From Melioribacteraceae bacterium (GTDB lineage Bacteria; Bacteroidota; Ignavibacteria; Ignavibacteriales; Melioribacteraceae): a stretch of DNA of 59,518 bases. The translations under genes were made by a program, and so were the position numbers. Positions 36,861 through 44,844 of the stretch are shown piece by piece (position 1 is the stretch's first letter; every line of letters begins with the position of its first letter). Under the pieces are notes generated by a model, which was given only the letters and a program-made list of their open reading frames with translations, did not search any database and was not told the origin of the DNA. The DNA is taken from NCBI GenBank assembly GCA_026983795.1, contig JALSTI010000127.1, forward strand, positions 1 to 59,518. The letters are read 5' to 3'.

Positions 36861-37781
36861 TCAATTAGCCGTACCAAGCAAATAAAGCACAGCCATTCTA
36901 ATTGCCACTCCGTTAGTAACCTGATTGAGTATAACTTGATAAGGACCATCGGCAACTTCGGAAGATAATTCAACTCCCCTGTTTATCGGTCCGGGATGAA
37001 GTATAAGTATATCTTTATTATTCCGTTCAATTCGTTCCGCAGTAATTCCAAAATAGTTATGATATTCTCTTAATGAAGGAATCGATATTCCCGCTTCCCT
37101 TTCCAATTGGATTCTAAGAACATTTATTACGTCATGTTCGGCAATTGCTTTATCCACATTATTGTAAATTTTAACTCCTAAACGCTCCAATTCTTTTGGA
37201 ATCATTGTTGCGGGACCGCAAACATTTACAGTAGCTCCCATAGTTTTTAACCCGTAAATATTAGATAAAGCCACGCGGCTGTGAGCAATATCTCCAATTA
37301 TACAAATTCTTAATCCTTCCAAAGAATTCAATTTTTCACGGATTGAATACATATCTAATAAAGCTTGAGTAGGATGTTCGTGCAAACCGTCGCCTGCATT
37401 AATTATATTTGCGTTTGATATCCGGGTTAAGTAATGAGGAACACCGGCTGAACTATGTCTAACAACAATCATATCAACTTTCATTGCTTCAATATTTTTA
37501 ACGGTATCTTTGAATGATTCACCTTTCGAAACGCTGCTTGTACCTTTGGAAAAATTAACTATATCGGCAGATAATCTTTTTTGAGCCAATTCAAACGAGA
37601 TTCTTGTTCTTGTTGAACTTTCGTAAAAAAGATTTACTATAGTTTTACCCTGTAATGTGGGTACTTTCTTAATCGGTCTGTCAAGTACTTCCCGGAATGT
37701 AGTTGCGGTATCTAAAATTAATTGAATATCTTCCTTGGGAACGCCATTTAAACCGAGTAAATGTGGAGTTGATAAAGCCAT
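36861..37781 (-). CDS. pyrB: Aspartate carbamoyltransferase catalytic subunit
   Basis: Catalyses carbamoyl phosphate + L-aspartate to N-carbamoyl-aspartate, the committed step of pyrimidine synthesis. The carbamoyl-phosphate loop FYESSTRTRISFE, the GDGLHEHPTQALLD motif and IIGDIAHSRV are all present. Length 306 aa is typical. There is no pyrI regulatory subunit; control probably goes through PyrR, whose gene ends 8 nt before pyrB. Confidence 0.97.
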   Translation of the reverse strand: MALSTPHLLGLNGVPKEDIQLILDTATTFREVLDRPIKKVPTLQGKTIVNLFYESSTRTRISFELAQKRLSADIVNFSKGTSSVSKGESFKDTVKNIEAMKVDMIVVRHSSAGVPHYLTRISNANIINAGDGLHEHPTQALLDMYSIREKLNSLEGLRICIIGDIAHSRVALSNIYGLKTMGATVNVCGPATMIPKELERLGVKIYNNVDKAIAEHDVINVLRIQLEREAGISIPSLREYHNYFGITAERIERNNKDILILHPGPINRGVELSSEVADGPYQVILNQVTNGVAIRMAVLYLLGTAN

Positions 37782-37789
37782 AAAATATC

Positions 37790-38332
37790 CTATTCTGATA
37801 TATCGACTAAATAGACGGCATCCTCACCGTCAATTTCTTTCATTTTAACTTTAATTTCTTCATTAATGGAAGTAGGAATATTTTTCCCCACAAAATCGGC
37901 TTTAATTGGCATTTCGCGGTGACCTCTATCGATTAAAACACAAAGTTGAATTGTTCTTGGTCTTCCCAAATCCATTAAAGCATCCAAAGCGGCTCGTGCG
38001 GTTCTTCCCGAAAACAGTACATCGTCAATAAGTATAATATCTCTGTCATGAATATCAAAAGTGATATTTGTTACCGAAACTTCGGGTTGTTTTAGCCGTG
38101 TCCGGAAATCGTCTCGGTATAAAGTGACATCCAAAATACCCAGTTTAGGTCCGGAACCGTCAATTTCTTTTATTTTATTTTGAATTCTCTTCGCAATAAA
38201 TTCGCCCCGGGTTCTCATACCGATTAAAATTATATTTTCCGAACCTTTATTCCGTTCAAGAATTTCGTGGGAAAGCCTTGTAATAGTCCTTTCCAGTCCT
38301 TTTGCGTCAATTATTTCTGCTTTAATTTTCAT
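37790..38332 (-). CDS. pyrR: Bifunctional pyr operon regulator/uracil phosphoribosyltransferase PyrR
   Basis: 180 aa phosphoribosyltransferase-fold protein. The PRPP loop reads ILIDDVLFSGRTARAAL; the N-terminal segment LERTITRLSHEILERN and the LIDRGHREMPIKADFVGKNIPT region are characteristic of PyrR. In Gram-positives PyrR binds a leader-RNA loop when UMP is high and favours termination; here it leads pyrB-pyrC and a hairpin with a U8 run lies directly before its start. Whether it still acts on RNA in this organism is inference. Confidence 0.95.
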   Translation of the reverse strand: MKIKAEIIDAKGLERTITRLSHEILERNKGSENIILIGMRTRGEFIAKRIQNKIKEIDGSGPKLGILDVTLYRDDFRTRLKQPEVSVTNITFDIHDRDIILIDDVLFSGRTARAALDALMDLGRPRTIQLCVLIDRGHREMPIKADFVGKNIPTSINEEIKVKMKEIDGEDAVYLVDISE

Positions 38333-38340
38333 AATAATTT

Positions 38341-38378
38341 AAAAAAAATCCTCATTGACTATCGTCGCAGAGGTTTTT
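38341..38378 (-). promoter_or_regulatory. Hairpin plus U8 run in the pyrR leader (possible attenuator)
   Basis: On the minus strand AAAACCTC, a loop able to form GAC-GATA-GTC, then GAGGATTTTTTTT. The outer stem is short (CCTC/GAGG, extended by A-T pairs past one mismatch), but the eight T residues make it terminator-like. It ends about 8 nt before the pyrR ATG, so termination here would switch off the whole operon. A Gram-positive PyrR-binding consensus is not evident. Confidence 0.45.
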
Positions 38379-38419
38379 ATAATCTTTTTTGTTTTCCATT
38401 CCTTCTTTATCTCGCCGGA

Positions 38420-38452
38420 TAAAATTAAAGGTTAATTTTAGTTGAACTAAAA
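38420..38452. repeat. Two overlapping dyads upstream of pyrR
   Basis: TTTTAGTT-G-AACTAAAA (38436-38452) is a perfect 17-bp palindrome, and TAAAATTAA-AGG-TTAATTTTA (38420-38440) has perfect 9-bp arms. They share their middle arm, so in RNA the middle segment could pair with either neighbour but not both. Confidence 0.45.
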
Positions 38453-38641
38453 CTACAAAAAAATAATTTAGATGAAAAGAAAAATATCAAGGATTTTAAA
38501 ATATACAGATGATTATCAGCGAGGCTGTTTCACAAATTTATATTTAGCAAAGAGAAGTTGTAAAACTTTCCAAAAAGTTTAGCATTTTAATGTGCAAAAG
38601 AAGTCCGGTATTTTCAGGTTACTTCAGTCGATTTTTTACAT

Positions 38642-38944
38642 TCAACGTTCGTCGTAATAATATAATTTTTTAACGATGTAAAGTAAATTAATAAGGATAC
38701 CAAAAAGTAATCCGAATGATGCCAAAATAACATCCTTTACGGAAAATGTTAATTCTACATTAAATGCAAGTAAAAAGATGAAAAGTTTGACGAAAATTAT
38801 TATCGTAAAAAGAAAAGCAAAACCGAAAAATCCGCCTCTTAACGGTCCGTAAATAAAAAGTTTTAAATATGTTTTAGACCCTCGATTCTTTAAGAACCGG
38901 CTAATTAGATCATTTGATGTAAAAATATTTTTTACTTCGGTCAT
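38642..38944 (-). CDS. Small two-helix membrane protein, paralogue A of a local family
   Basis: 100 aa, no known domain. A hydrophilic N-terminus of about 32 residues precedes two hydrophobic helices (about 36-59 and 69-91) joined by a short acidic/Ser loop, with a charged C-terminus (KKLYYYDER). Helix 1 contains [16 protein letters not shown], nearly identical to [16 protein letters not shown] in the protein at 44546. The second conserved spot is DVILASFG before helix 2. Similar, more divergent versions are encoded at 39766 and 40129. N-in/C-in topology is the simplest reading. Conservation among paralogues supports a real gene although no strong ribosome binding site is seen. Confidence 0.72.
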   Translation of the reverse strand: MTEVKNIFTSNDLISRFLKNRGSKTYLKLFIYGPLRGGFFGFAFLFTIIIFVKLFIFLLAFNVELTFSVKDVILASFGLLFGILINLLYIVKKLYYYDER

Positions 38945-39153
38945 AGTACATCAATTTTATTTTATTATTCGGGGTTACACAAGCAAAATAATAATTAAAT
39001 ATGACAAAACAAGTAAGTACATAAGACTCAATAAGAATTTAATTTTTCTTATTTTAGTTTTTGACATATAAAGTACAACTTAAAAGTTTTATGGTAACTC
39101 TTTGCAAAATAATAAATTAAATAGAAGGAGTAAAGAAAAAAAATGAATTTTTT

Positions 39154-39528
39154 CTAAATTTTTAAAAATTTATCGACTTTAGAGGAGATTTGTTCAATAT
39201 TTATCGGTTTAAGTAAATATTCGTCAACGCCTAATGAAAATAGTTTATTCATTGTAGCGCTGTCACTTACTGCGGTTAAAGCAATAATTGGAACTTTTAT
39301 TTGAGAATATTGAATTCGGAGAACTTCTAACATTTCCACACCATCCATTACAGGCATTGCAACATCCAGAAATACCAAATCCGGTGAATCATAAAGAATC
39401 GATTCCAATCCCATTTGACCGTTATCGGCGGTTAATACTTCGCAATTGTATAATTTGGTTAATGCGCGATTTAAAAACAACTGTTCGTGTTTATTATCAT
39501 CTATTACAAGAATTTTTGACGTTTCCAT
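39154..39528 (-). CDS. Single-domain response regulator (CheY-like receiver)
   Basis: 124 aa consisting only of a receiver domain. The acidic pair D10-D11, phosphoacceptor D55 (LVFLDVAMP), the Thr of ALTAVSD and the conserved Lys in YLLKPI (K107) are all present, so it should be phosphorylatable. No output domain follows. It is an orphan with respect to adjacent genes; the nearest kinase is the two-PAS kinase at 44845. It sits among the small two-helix membrane protein genes. Confidence 0.92.
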   Translation of the reverse strand: METSKILVIDDNKHEQLFLNRALTKLYNCEVLTADNGQMGLESILYDSPDLVFLDVAMPVMDGVEMLEVLRIQYSQIKVPIIALTAVSDSATMNKLFSLGVDEYLLKPINIEQISSKVDKFLKI

Positions 39529-39765
39529 TTAGTTTAACCGCTTTATTCTTATTATTAAATAATGCTAATATTGAAAATGAATATAATATTTTCTCAGAAA
39601 AGAACAAAATTAAAGATTTTTTTTTAAAAAACACTTCATTTTTGATCTATTTTCATATTGATACATTCATTTACTATTAAAAAATGTTTCATTTTGTTTG
39701 CGGTCACAAATATTAACAATTAAGTACTGTTTATTTGTGATAGTTATTTCAAAAAAAAGGTAAAT

Positions 39766-40020
39766 ATGAACACAAACGAATTAAAAATAGCACAAGAGCA
39801 AAAATTTTCATTATCAATATTAAAAAGTATAAAACTAGCATTCAACGACGGACTTTTCTGGTTTGCCATTGTTTTGTTTTTATTAATTGGAATGTATGCA
39901 TTTTCCAACGAAATTCTCGGTAAATCCCTCACTATTGGTTTGAATGAAGTAATTGTAAGTTTGTTAGGGTTTTTCAACATATTCTTTATTAAGTTTACTA
40001 AGAAGTATTTAAGAAGTTAA
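39766..40020 (+). CDS. Small two-helix membrane protein, paralogue B
   Basis: 84 aa with two hydrophobic helices (about residues 29-46 and 60-77). The order of features matches the proteins at 38642, 40129 and 44546: basic amphipathic N-terminus, DGLFWFAIVLFLLIG in place of the G(F/L)FGFAFLF motif, then NEVIVSLLGFF in place of D(V/I)I.SS.GF, and a basic C-terminus (KFTKKYLRS). It is the most divergent member. AAGG lies 8 nt before ATG. The function is unknown. Confidence 0.68.
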   Translation: MNTNELKIAQEQKFSLSILKSIKLAFNDGLFWFAIVLFLLIGMYAFSNEILGKSLTIGLNEVIVSLLGFFNIFFIKFTKKYLRS

Positions 40021-40053
40021 ACTTTATTATTAGGTGAACGGTATTTAGAATTT

Positions 40054-40069
40054 TGTGATTTACATCACA
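40054..40069 (+). promoter_or_regulatory. CRP/FNR-type binding site TGTGA-N6-TCACA
   Basis: TGTGATTTACATCACA is a perfect match to the CRP-family palindrome. A -10-like CATATT (40091-40096) starts 21 bp after the site, which puts the site centre at -41.5 relative to a start at 40103, the class II activator position. The gene at 40129 follows. Confidence 0.7.
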
Positions 40070-40128
40070 TTATTTCTAAGTTCAATTAAACATATTCAAT
40101 TGTATTTTATTATTATAAGTTAAAAGTT

Positions 40129-40401
40129 ATGGATACTTCACCGTCAAATGAGTTCGGGACTAAAAAAGAAGAATACAAAGGATTTTATTACAAATATTTA
40201 CTCCAACCTTTTATTTCCGGTTTAATGGGATTCGCCCTTTTCTTTTTTGCTATTGTTGTAATTAAATTTTCAAAATCTTTTATTTTCACCGATACTATAT
40301 TCGTGTTCGATATTTCCGATGTAATAATTTCTTCCGGTGGATTTGTTCTGGCATTTCTTTATAAGCTTCTCGATCAGATTAGAGATAAGGAAAATATATA
40401 G
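40129..40401 (+). CDS. Small two-helix membrane protein, paralogue C, behind a CRP/FNR-type site
   Basis: 90 aa. Hydrophilic N-terminus with several Lys/Glu, a QPFISGLMGFALFFFAIVV first helix (about residues 27-47), the linker FTDTIFVFDISD, a second helix beginning DVIISSGGFVLAFLYKLL, and a charged tail (DQIRDKENI). It corresponds to paralogues A and D at the GxxGFA and DVI(I/L)xSxGF positions. The strong CRP/FNR-type palindrome 60 bp upstream is the clearest regulatory signal among the four. No known domain. Confidence 0.72.
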   Translation: MDTSPSNEFGTKKEEYKGFYYKYLLQPFISGLMGFALFFFAIVVIKFSKSFIFTDTIFVFDISDVIISSGGFVLAFLYKLLDQIRDKENI

Positions 40402-40526
40402 TAAAAAGTTGTTAAGTTTTCCAAACACATTAATTTTTTTTTAAAAATCCCGATTATTTATTGTTGTATATCACAAGGATATAAATTATTTTCACTTTTT
40501 TAATTTTATAATTTTTATAAAAAGAA

Positions 40527-40748
40527 ATGAAGATTAAAATGAAAGAATATATACGCGGAATTGAAGGAATTTATAAAGTAAAACACAGAACTAAAATCTA
40601 TCAGTACAAAATTGATAGCAATGGCGTTAAAACCGGCGAGTATGTAATTCACGTTATTACCGATACAATTGAAAACGATTCGGATAGAAAAAAAATTAAC
40701 GAATATCTTCAGTTAACCAGCAAAATACTTTCCAATAAAGGTTTGTGA
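40527..40748 (+). CDS. 73-aa hypothetical protein
   Basis: A basic, soluble protein without signal peptide or membrane segment. The middle (HRTKIYQYKIDSNGVKTGEYVIHVITDTIEND) looks like a small beta sheet, followed by a helix (DRKKINEYLQLTSKILSNKG). No family is recognised. A TATAAT at 40507-40512 lies close upstream, and a degenerate TTGTTGTATATCACAA at 40461-40476. The second ATG (codon 5) is also possible as start. It stands between paralogue C and the STAS gene, on the same strand as both. Confidence 0.55.
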   Translation: MKIKMKEYIRGIEGIYKVKHRTKIYQYKIDSNGVKTGEYVIHVITDTIENDSDRKKINEYLQLTSKILSNKGL

Positions 40749-40827
40749 TTCACAATACAAATTCCAGCTCAAGATTTTAACATTCCTGCCGATTATATTT
40801 AGCAAAGTAACTAAAATAGGTCTTGAT

Positions 40828-41301
40828 ATGAATAACGCTATACTAAGAAGCAGGAAAAAAGGATACAATAAAACTTTTAGCATAAGCGATCAACAACTAA
40901 AATTGACCGGCGTATCGCATGTTGACGGACACATTCAACATTCCGATACGGAACCTTTTCAAATTGTTAAAATCTTTCCCAATAATTTTTCAGTTGTTAA
41001 GGTAAATTTACTAAGAGCAACTCTTTCCGAAGCTATTGAATTCAAAAAATTCCTTGAAGTTATTATTAACGAAGGAAGCAATAACATTTTAATTGATATA
41101 AATTCATGCTCTTTTATAGACTCGACTTTTTTTGGAGTTATTGTAGGAGCACTGAAAAAAGTAAATGCCACAGAAGGTAATTTATATTTAATTTACGACG
41201 AAGACAAAAGATTACCCTTGTTTACAGAAACGGGTTTGGCAAAAATATTCACTACATTCAAAAATGAGGAAGAAGCTTATTCTAAATTAGATTTGGGATA
41301 A
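40828..41301 (+). CDS. STAS-domain protein (anti-sigma factor antagonist-like)
   Basis: 157 aa. The last about 110 residues form a STAS domain: VKVNLLRATLSEAIEFKKFL, NNILIDINSCSFIDSTFFGVIVG and [16 protein letters not shown]. The D98-S99 pair in FIDST occupies the place of the serine phosphorylated in SpoIIAA-type antagonists. The first 45 residues are an additional basic segment of unknown role. In known systems STAS antagonists are switched by a HPK/RsbW-type kinase and a PP2C phosphatase; neither is visible here. Its 3' end overlaps the convergent yihY gene by 25 bp. Confidence 0.88.
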   Translation: MNNAILRSRKKGYNKTFSISDQQLKLTGVSHVDGHIQHSDTEPFQIVKIFPNNFSVVKVNLLRATLSEAIEFKKFLEVIINEGSNNILIDINSCSFIDSTFFGVIVGALKKVNATEGNLYLIYDEDKRLPLFTETGLAKIFTTFKNEEEAYSKLDLG

Positions 41302-42230
41302 GATTTGTATTTTTTATCGTATTTTTCGGCCATTCTTTCCCTGTAAAGTTGTCCAATTTCCGCTCCAACAATTAACAAACAAGAAGAATAGAACAACCAA
41401 AACAAAACAACAACAAAAAGAACAAAAGCTCCGTAAACATGGTTGGTCGACAGGAAATCTGTAATATATATTCCGAAAATTTTTCTGGCGGTTTCCCATA
41501 ATATTGTTGACCAAACAGCGCTAACAAACACTACTTTTTTATTCTGTTTTTCATAAGGTACAACATAGTACAGAAGATAAAATAATCCGAACATTATTAA
41601 AACGGAAGTAACGGAAAACAATAAAGATGCAAGTCCGCTAACTTCAAACCTACGGAAGATTTCGAGTTTTTGTGTAAGATCAATTATCAAATTTATCATC
41701 GGAAATATAAAGGTGGAAAGAAGTATCAATAATATCATTAAAAGAACTAAGCCAACATCCCTTAACAAACCGACCCAAATACTTTTTTGTACTTTAACCT
41801 TGTAAATTTTGTTCAAAATAGTTGTCATACTGCTAAAAAACCAGGTTGAGGTAAAAAACAAACCCAAAGCGCCAATGTATCCCGCTAAAGTTTTATATTC
41901 AATTACTTCGGGTAAGCGCGATAATATTACTTTTTTTGTATATTGAGCATATTGCGGATATGGAATTGTTGTGTCAATTAATCTGCTAATTTGATCTTGT
42001 ATTGTTGCAGGAGAAATCACATTACCCAGAATTGAAAAAGTAAGAAGTAGAATTGGCACTAAACTTAACAACAAAGAAAAAGCTATACCACCGCCGGATA
42101 AAAATATGTGATGTTCATCTATTCGTTCAAGAATACCTTTCAGATAATAATCAAAAAATCTTAATATTTTTTTTACCCTTTTAATCGAAAAATACTTCCC
42201 GATAAAACGTAAAATCTTAAACTTACTCAT
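41277..42230 (-). CDS. YihY/virulence factor BrkB family inner-membrane protein
   Basis: 317 aa with about six transmembrane helices. Family features: [26 protein letters not shown] near the N-terminus, [22 protein letters not shown], and the C-terminal [30 protein letters not shown] motif. Members were once called RNase BN by mistake; their function is unsettled (possible envelope transport or resistance). It starts within the purL stop (ATGAGTAA, 8-nt overlap), so the two are translationally coupled. Confidence 0.93.
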   Translation of the reverse strand: MSKFKILRFIGKYFSIKRVKKILRFFDYYLKGILERIDEHHIFLSGGGIAFSLLLSLVPILLLTFSILGNVISPATIQDQISRLIDTTIPYPQYAQYTKKVILSRLPEVIEYKTLAGYIGALGLFFTSTWFFSSMTTILNKIYKVKVQKSIWVGLLRDVGLVLLMILLILLSTFIFPMINLIIDLTQKLEIFRRFEVSGLASLLFSVTSVLIMFGLFYLLYYVVPYEKQNKKVVFVSAVWSTILWETARKIFGIYITDFLSTNHVYGAFVLFVVVLFWLFYSSCLLIVGAEIGQLYRERMAEKYDKKYKSYPKSNLE

Positions 42231-44445
42231 TCATTATACGGTCGATTGTATTAAAATAAATATCCGACAATTCCTTTACCGGAACTTTTAAGATATTGTT
42301 AACTTCCAAATTATCACCACCGGTTTTACCTAAAAAGTAAACTGGAGTTTCAAAATTTGCGGTAATTTTTTCGAACGCTTCTTTTTTATCTTCGGAAACA
42401 GAAACAATTATACGGGATTGAGATTCGGAAAATAGTGTAAAATCATATCTGTTATTTATATTAATTTTTATATTCGCTCCAAATTGTTTCCGGGGATTCA
42501 AAATACAACATTCGCTAATTGCTGAAATAATTCCCCCTTCGGAAATATCATGCGCGGAATTTATAATATTTTGTTCTATTAATTTTTCCACCAATTTATG
42601 AAGTTCCCGTTCCGCAGCCAAATTCAATACCGGACAGTTACCGGTAACCAAACCGTGAATTACTTTTAAATATTCACTCCCGCCAATCTCGTTATAATTT
42701 TCGCCTAAGACGTAAATCAAATCATTTTCGTTTTTAAAATAACAAGTCGTAATTTTATTAAGACCGTCTACAATACCAACCATTCCAATTACCGGTGTGG
42801 GATAAACCGATGCGGTAGGACTTTCGTTATAAAAGCTAACGTTTCCACCGGTAACCGGTGTGTCAAAATATCTGCAAGCTTCGTTAATTCCGTTAATTGA
42901 TTCTTTAAAAAGCCAGTACATTTCCGGTTTGTAAGGATTTCCAAAGTTTAAGCAATTAGTTATTGCAAGCGGTTTACCACCGGAACAAACTATATTCCTT
43001 GCCGATTCGGCAACCGCAATTTTAGCACCTTCTTTCGGATTCAGGTAAACATATCTTGCGTTACAATCCGTTTTTGCCGCAATCGCTTTATTATAATCTT
43101 TTATTCTAATAACCGCTGCGTCGCAGCCGGGACCAACAACCGTATTTGTTTGAACCATAGAATCATATTGTTGAAACGCCCATTTTTTTGAAACAATATT
43201 AGGCGAAGAAAAAACTTTTAAAAATGTTCCGGTAATATTTTCCGGTTCGGGCAAAGCAGTAAAATCGAAATTTTTAGTCTCTTTAAGATATTCCGGTTCT
43301 TTGGTATCTCTTGTATAAACCGGAGCTCCGCCGCCGAGGACTAAATCATAAGCCTCAATTTTTGCTTTGCCGGCACCTAATTGTTCAATTTCTATATAAG
43401 GCAAATCTGTTACTTCGCCAATAATTTCACATTTTAAATCCCACTTTTCAAATATTTTTTGAACTTCCTTTTCATGACCCTTTTTAGCAACCACCAACAT
43501 TCTTTCCTGACTTTCGGAAAGCATTATTTCGTAAGCGCTCATTTCTTTTTCTCTTAACGGAACTTTATCTAGATTAATCTTCATACCGGAATTACCTTTT
43601 TCACTCATTTCGGATGTTGAGCAAGCAATTCCCGCAGCGCCCATATCTTGTATTCCAACAATCAATCCTTTTTCAATAACTTCCAGGGTTGCTTCAAGAA
43701 GTAATTTTTCGGTGAACGGATCTCCAACTTGAACCGAAGGACGTTTTGATTCGGATTTTTCGGAAATTTCTTCGGAAGCGAAAGTAGCGCCATGAATTCC
43801 GTCACGTCCGGTATCCGAACCGACAATCATAACCGGATTACCGGCTCCTTTTGCTATGGCAGAAGCAGTTTTATTTATGTCCACTATTCCTATTGCCATT
43901 GCATTTACCAAAGGATTATCTTTGTAAACCTCATCAAAATAAATTTCACCGCCAACGGTCGGAACTCCGAAACAATTTCCGTAATCTGCAATTCCATGAA
44001 CCACTCCTTCAAATAAAAACTTTGTACGGGAATCTTCCAAAGAACCGAATCTAAGTGAATTCAGCGCTGCAACAGGTCGAGCGCCCATTGTAAAAATATC
44101 ACGTAAAATTCCGCCCACACCCGTAGCCGCTCCTTGATACGGTTCGACCGCGGAAGGATGGTTATGACTTTCAATTTTAAAGGCTATTGCTTGTCCGTCG
44201 CCTATATCAACAAGACCGGCATTTTCCTCGCCGGCGCCTACCAACAAATTTTTTCCTGATCTTGGTAAAGTTTTTATTAATGCAATAGAATTTTTATAAC
44301 TGCAATGCTCACTCCACATTACACTGAAAATACCCAACTCGGTAAAATTAGGTTTTCTTCCTAATTTTGATATTATCTTATTATACTCCTCTTCGGTAAG
44401 TCCATGTTCTATTGCCAATTTTAATGTTACTTCCGGCTCTTTCAC
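42223..44445 (-). CDS. purL: Phosphoribosylformylglycinamidine synthase subunit PurL (small type)
   Basis: 740 aa ATP-dependent amidotransferase component converting FGAR to FGAM in purine synthesis. This is the small PurL that needs separate PurQ and PurS, neither of which is in the window. Visible signatures include [55 protein letters not shown]-like [13 protein letters not shown], and the C-terminal GGNVSFYNE and AHDISEGGI. It begins with GTG, preceded by AAGGA at good spacing. Confidence 0.96.
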   Translation of the reverse strand: MKEPEVTLKLAIEHGLTEEEYNKIISKLGRKPNFTELGIFSVMWSEHCSYKNSIALIKTLPRSGKNLLVGAGEENAGLVDIGDGQAIAFKIESHNHPSAVEPYQGAATGVGGILRDIFTMGARPVAALNSLRFGSLEDSRTKFLFEGVVHGIADYGNCFGVPTVGGEIYFDEVYKDNPLVNAMAIGIVDINKTASAIAKGAGNPVMIVGSDTGRDGIHGATFASEEISEKSESKRPSVQVGDPFTEKLLLEATLEVIEKGLIVGIQDMGAAGIACSTSEMSEKGNSGMKINLDKVPLREKEMSAYEIMLSESQERMLVVAKKGHEKEVQKIFEKWDLKCEIIGEVTDLPYIEIEQLGAGKAKIEAYDLVLGGGAPVYTRDTKEPEYLKETKNFDFTALPEPENITGTFLKVFSSPNIVSKKWAFQQYDSMVQTNTVVGPGCDAAVIRIKDYNKAIAAKTDCNARYVYLNPKEGAKIAVAESARNIVCSGGKPLAITNCLNFGNPYKPEMYWLFKESINGINEACRYFDTPVTGGNVSFYNESPTASVYPTPVIGMVGIVDGLNKITTCYFKNENDLIYVLGENYNEIGGSEYLKVIHGLVTGNCPVLNLAAERELHKLVEKLIEQNIINSAHDISEGGIISAISECCILNPRKQFGANIKININNRYDFTLFSESQSRIIVSVSEDKKEAFEKITANFETPVYFLGKTGGDNLEVNNILKVPVKELSDIYFNTIDRIMNE

Positions 44446-44521
44446 TTTTTTCCTTTTTAAGTTAGTTTGTAAATATAAATATTTATTGAAATGATTGAAA
44501 GGAAACGGAATTAAGTTGTTA

Positions 44522-44548
44522 TAACCGGAGAGGCAAAAAATCCGGTTA
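44522..44548 (-). terminator. Weak hairpin at the end of paralogue D gene
   Basis: TAACCGGA and TCCGGTTA form perfect 8-bp arms around 11 bases; the stop codon of the gene at 44546 lies in the arm. The T-rich stretch is in the loop rather than after the stem, so termination efficiency is doubtful. Confidence 0.35.
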
Positions 44549-44812
44549 ACGGCGCTGAATTTTTCTAATAAAAGAAAATGTGAAAAGAGCTAAAAATCCT
44601 ATGAATGAAATTTTAATATCTGCCAACGATACTTGAAGAAATTCTTGAGAATATAAAATGAATTGTAAAATTTTTATAAAAATTATAATAGTAAATAAAA
44701 ATGCAAATCCAAAAAGACCAAGTTCACAAGGAAAGATTAGAAGATTATAGAATGAGGTTTTAATTTTTCTCAAGATTCCTTCTTGTTCACTTGATAACGA
44801 TTCACTTTTCAT
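44546..44812 (-). CDS. Small two-helix membrane protein, paralogue D
   Basis: 88 aa. After a 28-residue polar N-terminus comes [19 protein letters not shown], matching paralogue A (38642) in 14 of 16 core residues, then the loop [17 protein letters not shown] and the second helix [13 protein letters not shown] with a basic end (RKIQRR). The codons of the shared motif differ between A and D at many synonymous positions, so these are old paralogues under protein-level selection. It follows the two-PAS histidine kinase by 32 nt on the same strand, suggesting co-expression. Confidence 0.75.
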   Translation of the reverse strand: MKSESLSSEQEGILRKIKTSFYNLLIFPCELGLFGFAFLFTIIIFIKILQFILYSQEFLQVSLADIKISFIGFLALFTFSFIRKIQRR

Positions 44813-44844
44813 ATTGTTTTAATTTTCTCTTTTTTAATTCATAA

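Larger units (their letters stand above)
38333..38641 (-). other. Intergenic leader region upstream of pyrR
   Basis: 309 bp without an annotated gene. The pyrR-proximal half holds a candidate promoter (TTGATA at 38490-38485, AATTAT at 38468-38463), overlapping dyads (38420-38452), a 15-codon ORF (38399-38352) and a hairpin with a U8 run. The distal half (38492-38641) shows nothing I can support. Confidence 0.5.

Noticed and set aside
38341-38490. Canonical Gram-positive PyrR-binding loop
   Set aside because: I could not find the expected conserved loop sequence in the transcribed strand; only generic hairpins are seen.
39030-39053. AATAAGAA-N8-TTCTTATT hairpin as terminator of the receiver gene
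   Set aside because: Stem consists almost only of A-T pairs and no T run follows on the minus strand.
39143-39157. Plus-strand AAGGAG followed by ATG after the receiver gene
   Set aside because: The reading frame stops after four codons (MNFF).
39288-39680. 130-aa plus-strand ORF
   Set aside because: It overlaps the receiver-domain gene on the opposite strand, which carries all catalytic residues; the plus ORF is a shadow.
39736-39751. TGTGATAGTTATTTCA as another CRP/FNR site
   Set aside because: Only one half-site matches and it lies 15 bp before the ATG of 39766, too close for an activator.
39744-39980. 78-aa minus-strand ORF opposite paralogue B
   Set aside because: The plus-strand reading matches the paralogous family pattern, with two helices and a ribosome binding site; the minus reading does not.
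40743-40755. TTGTGATTCACAA palindrome
   Set aside because: The half-sites are right but the spacer is one base instead of six, and it spans the stop codon of the 73-aa gene; probably chance.
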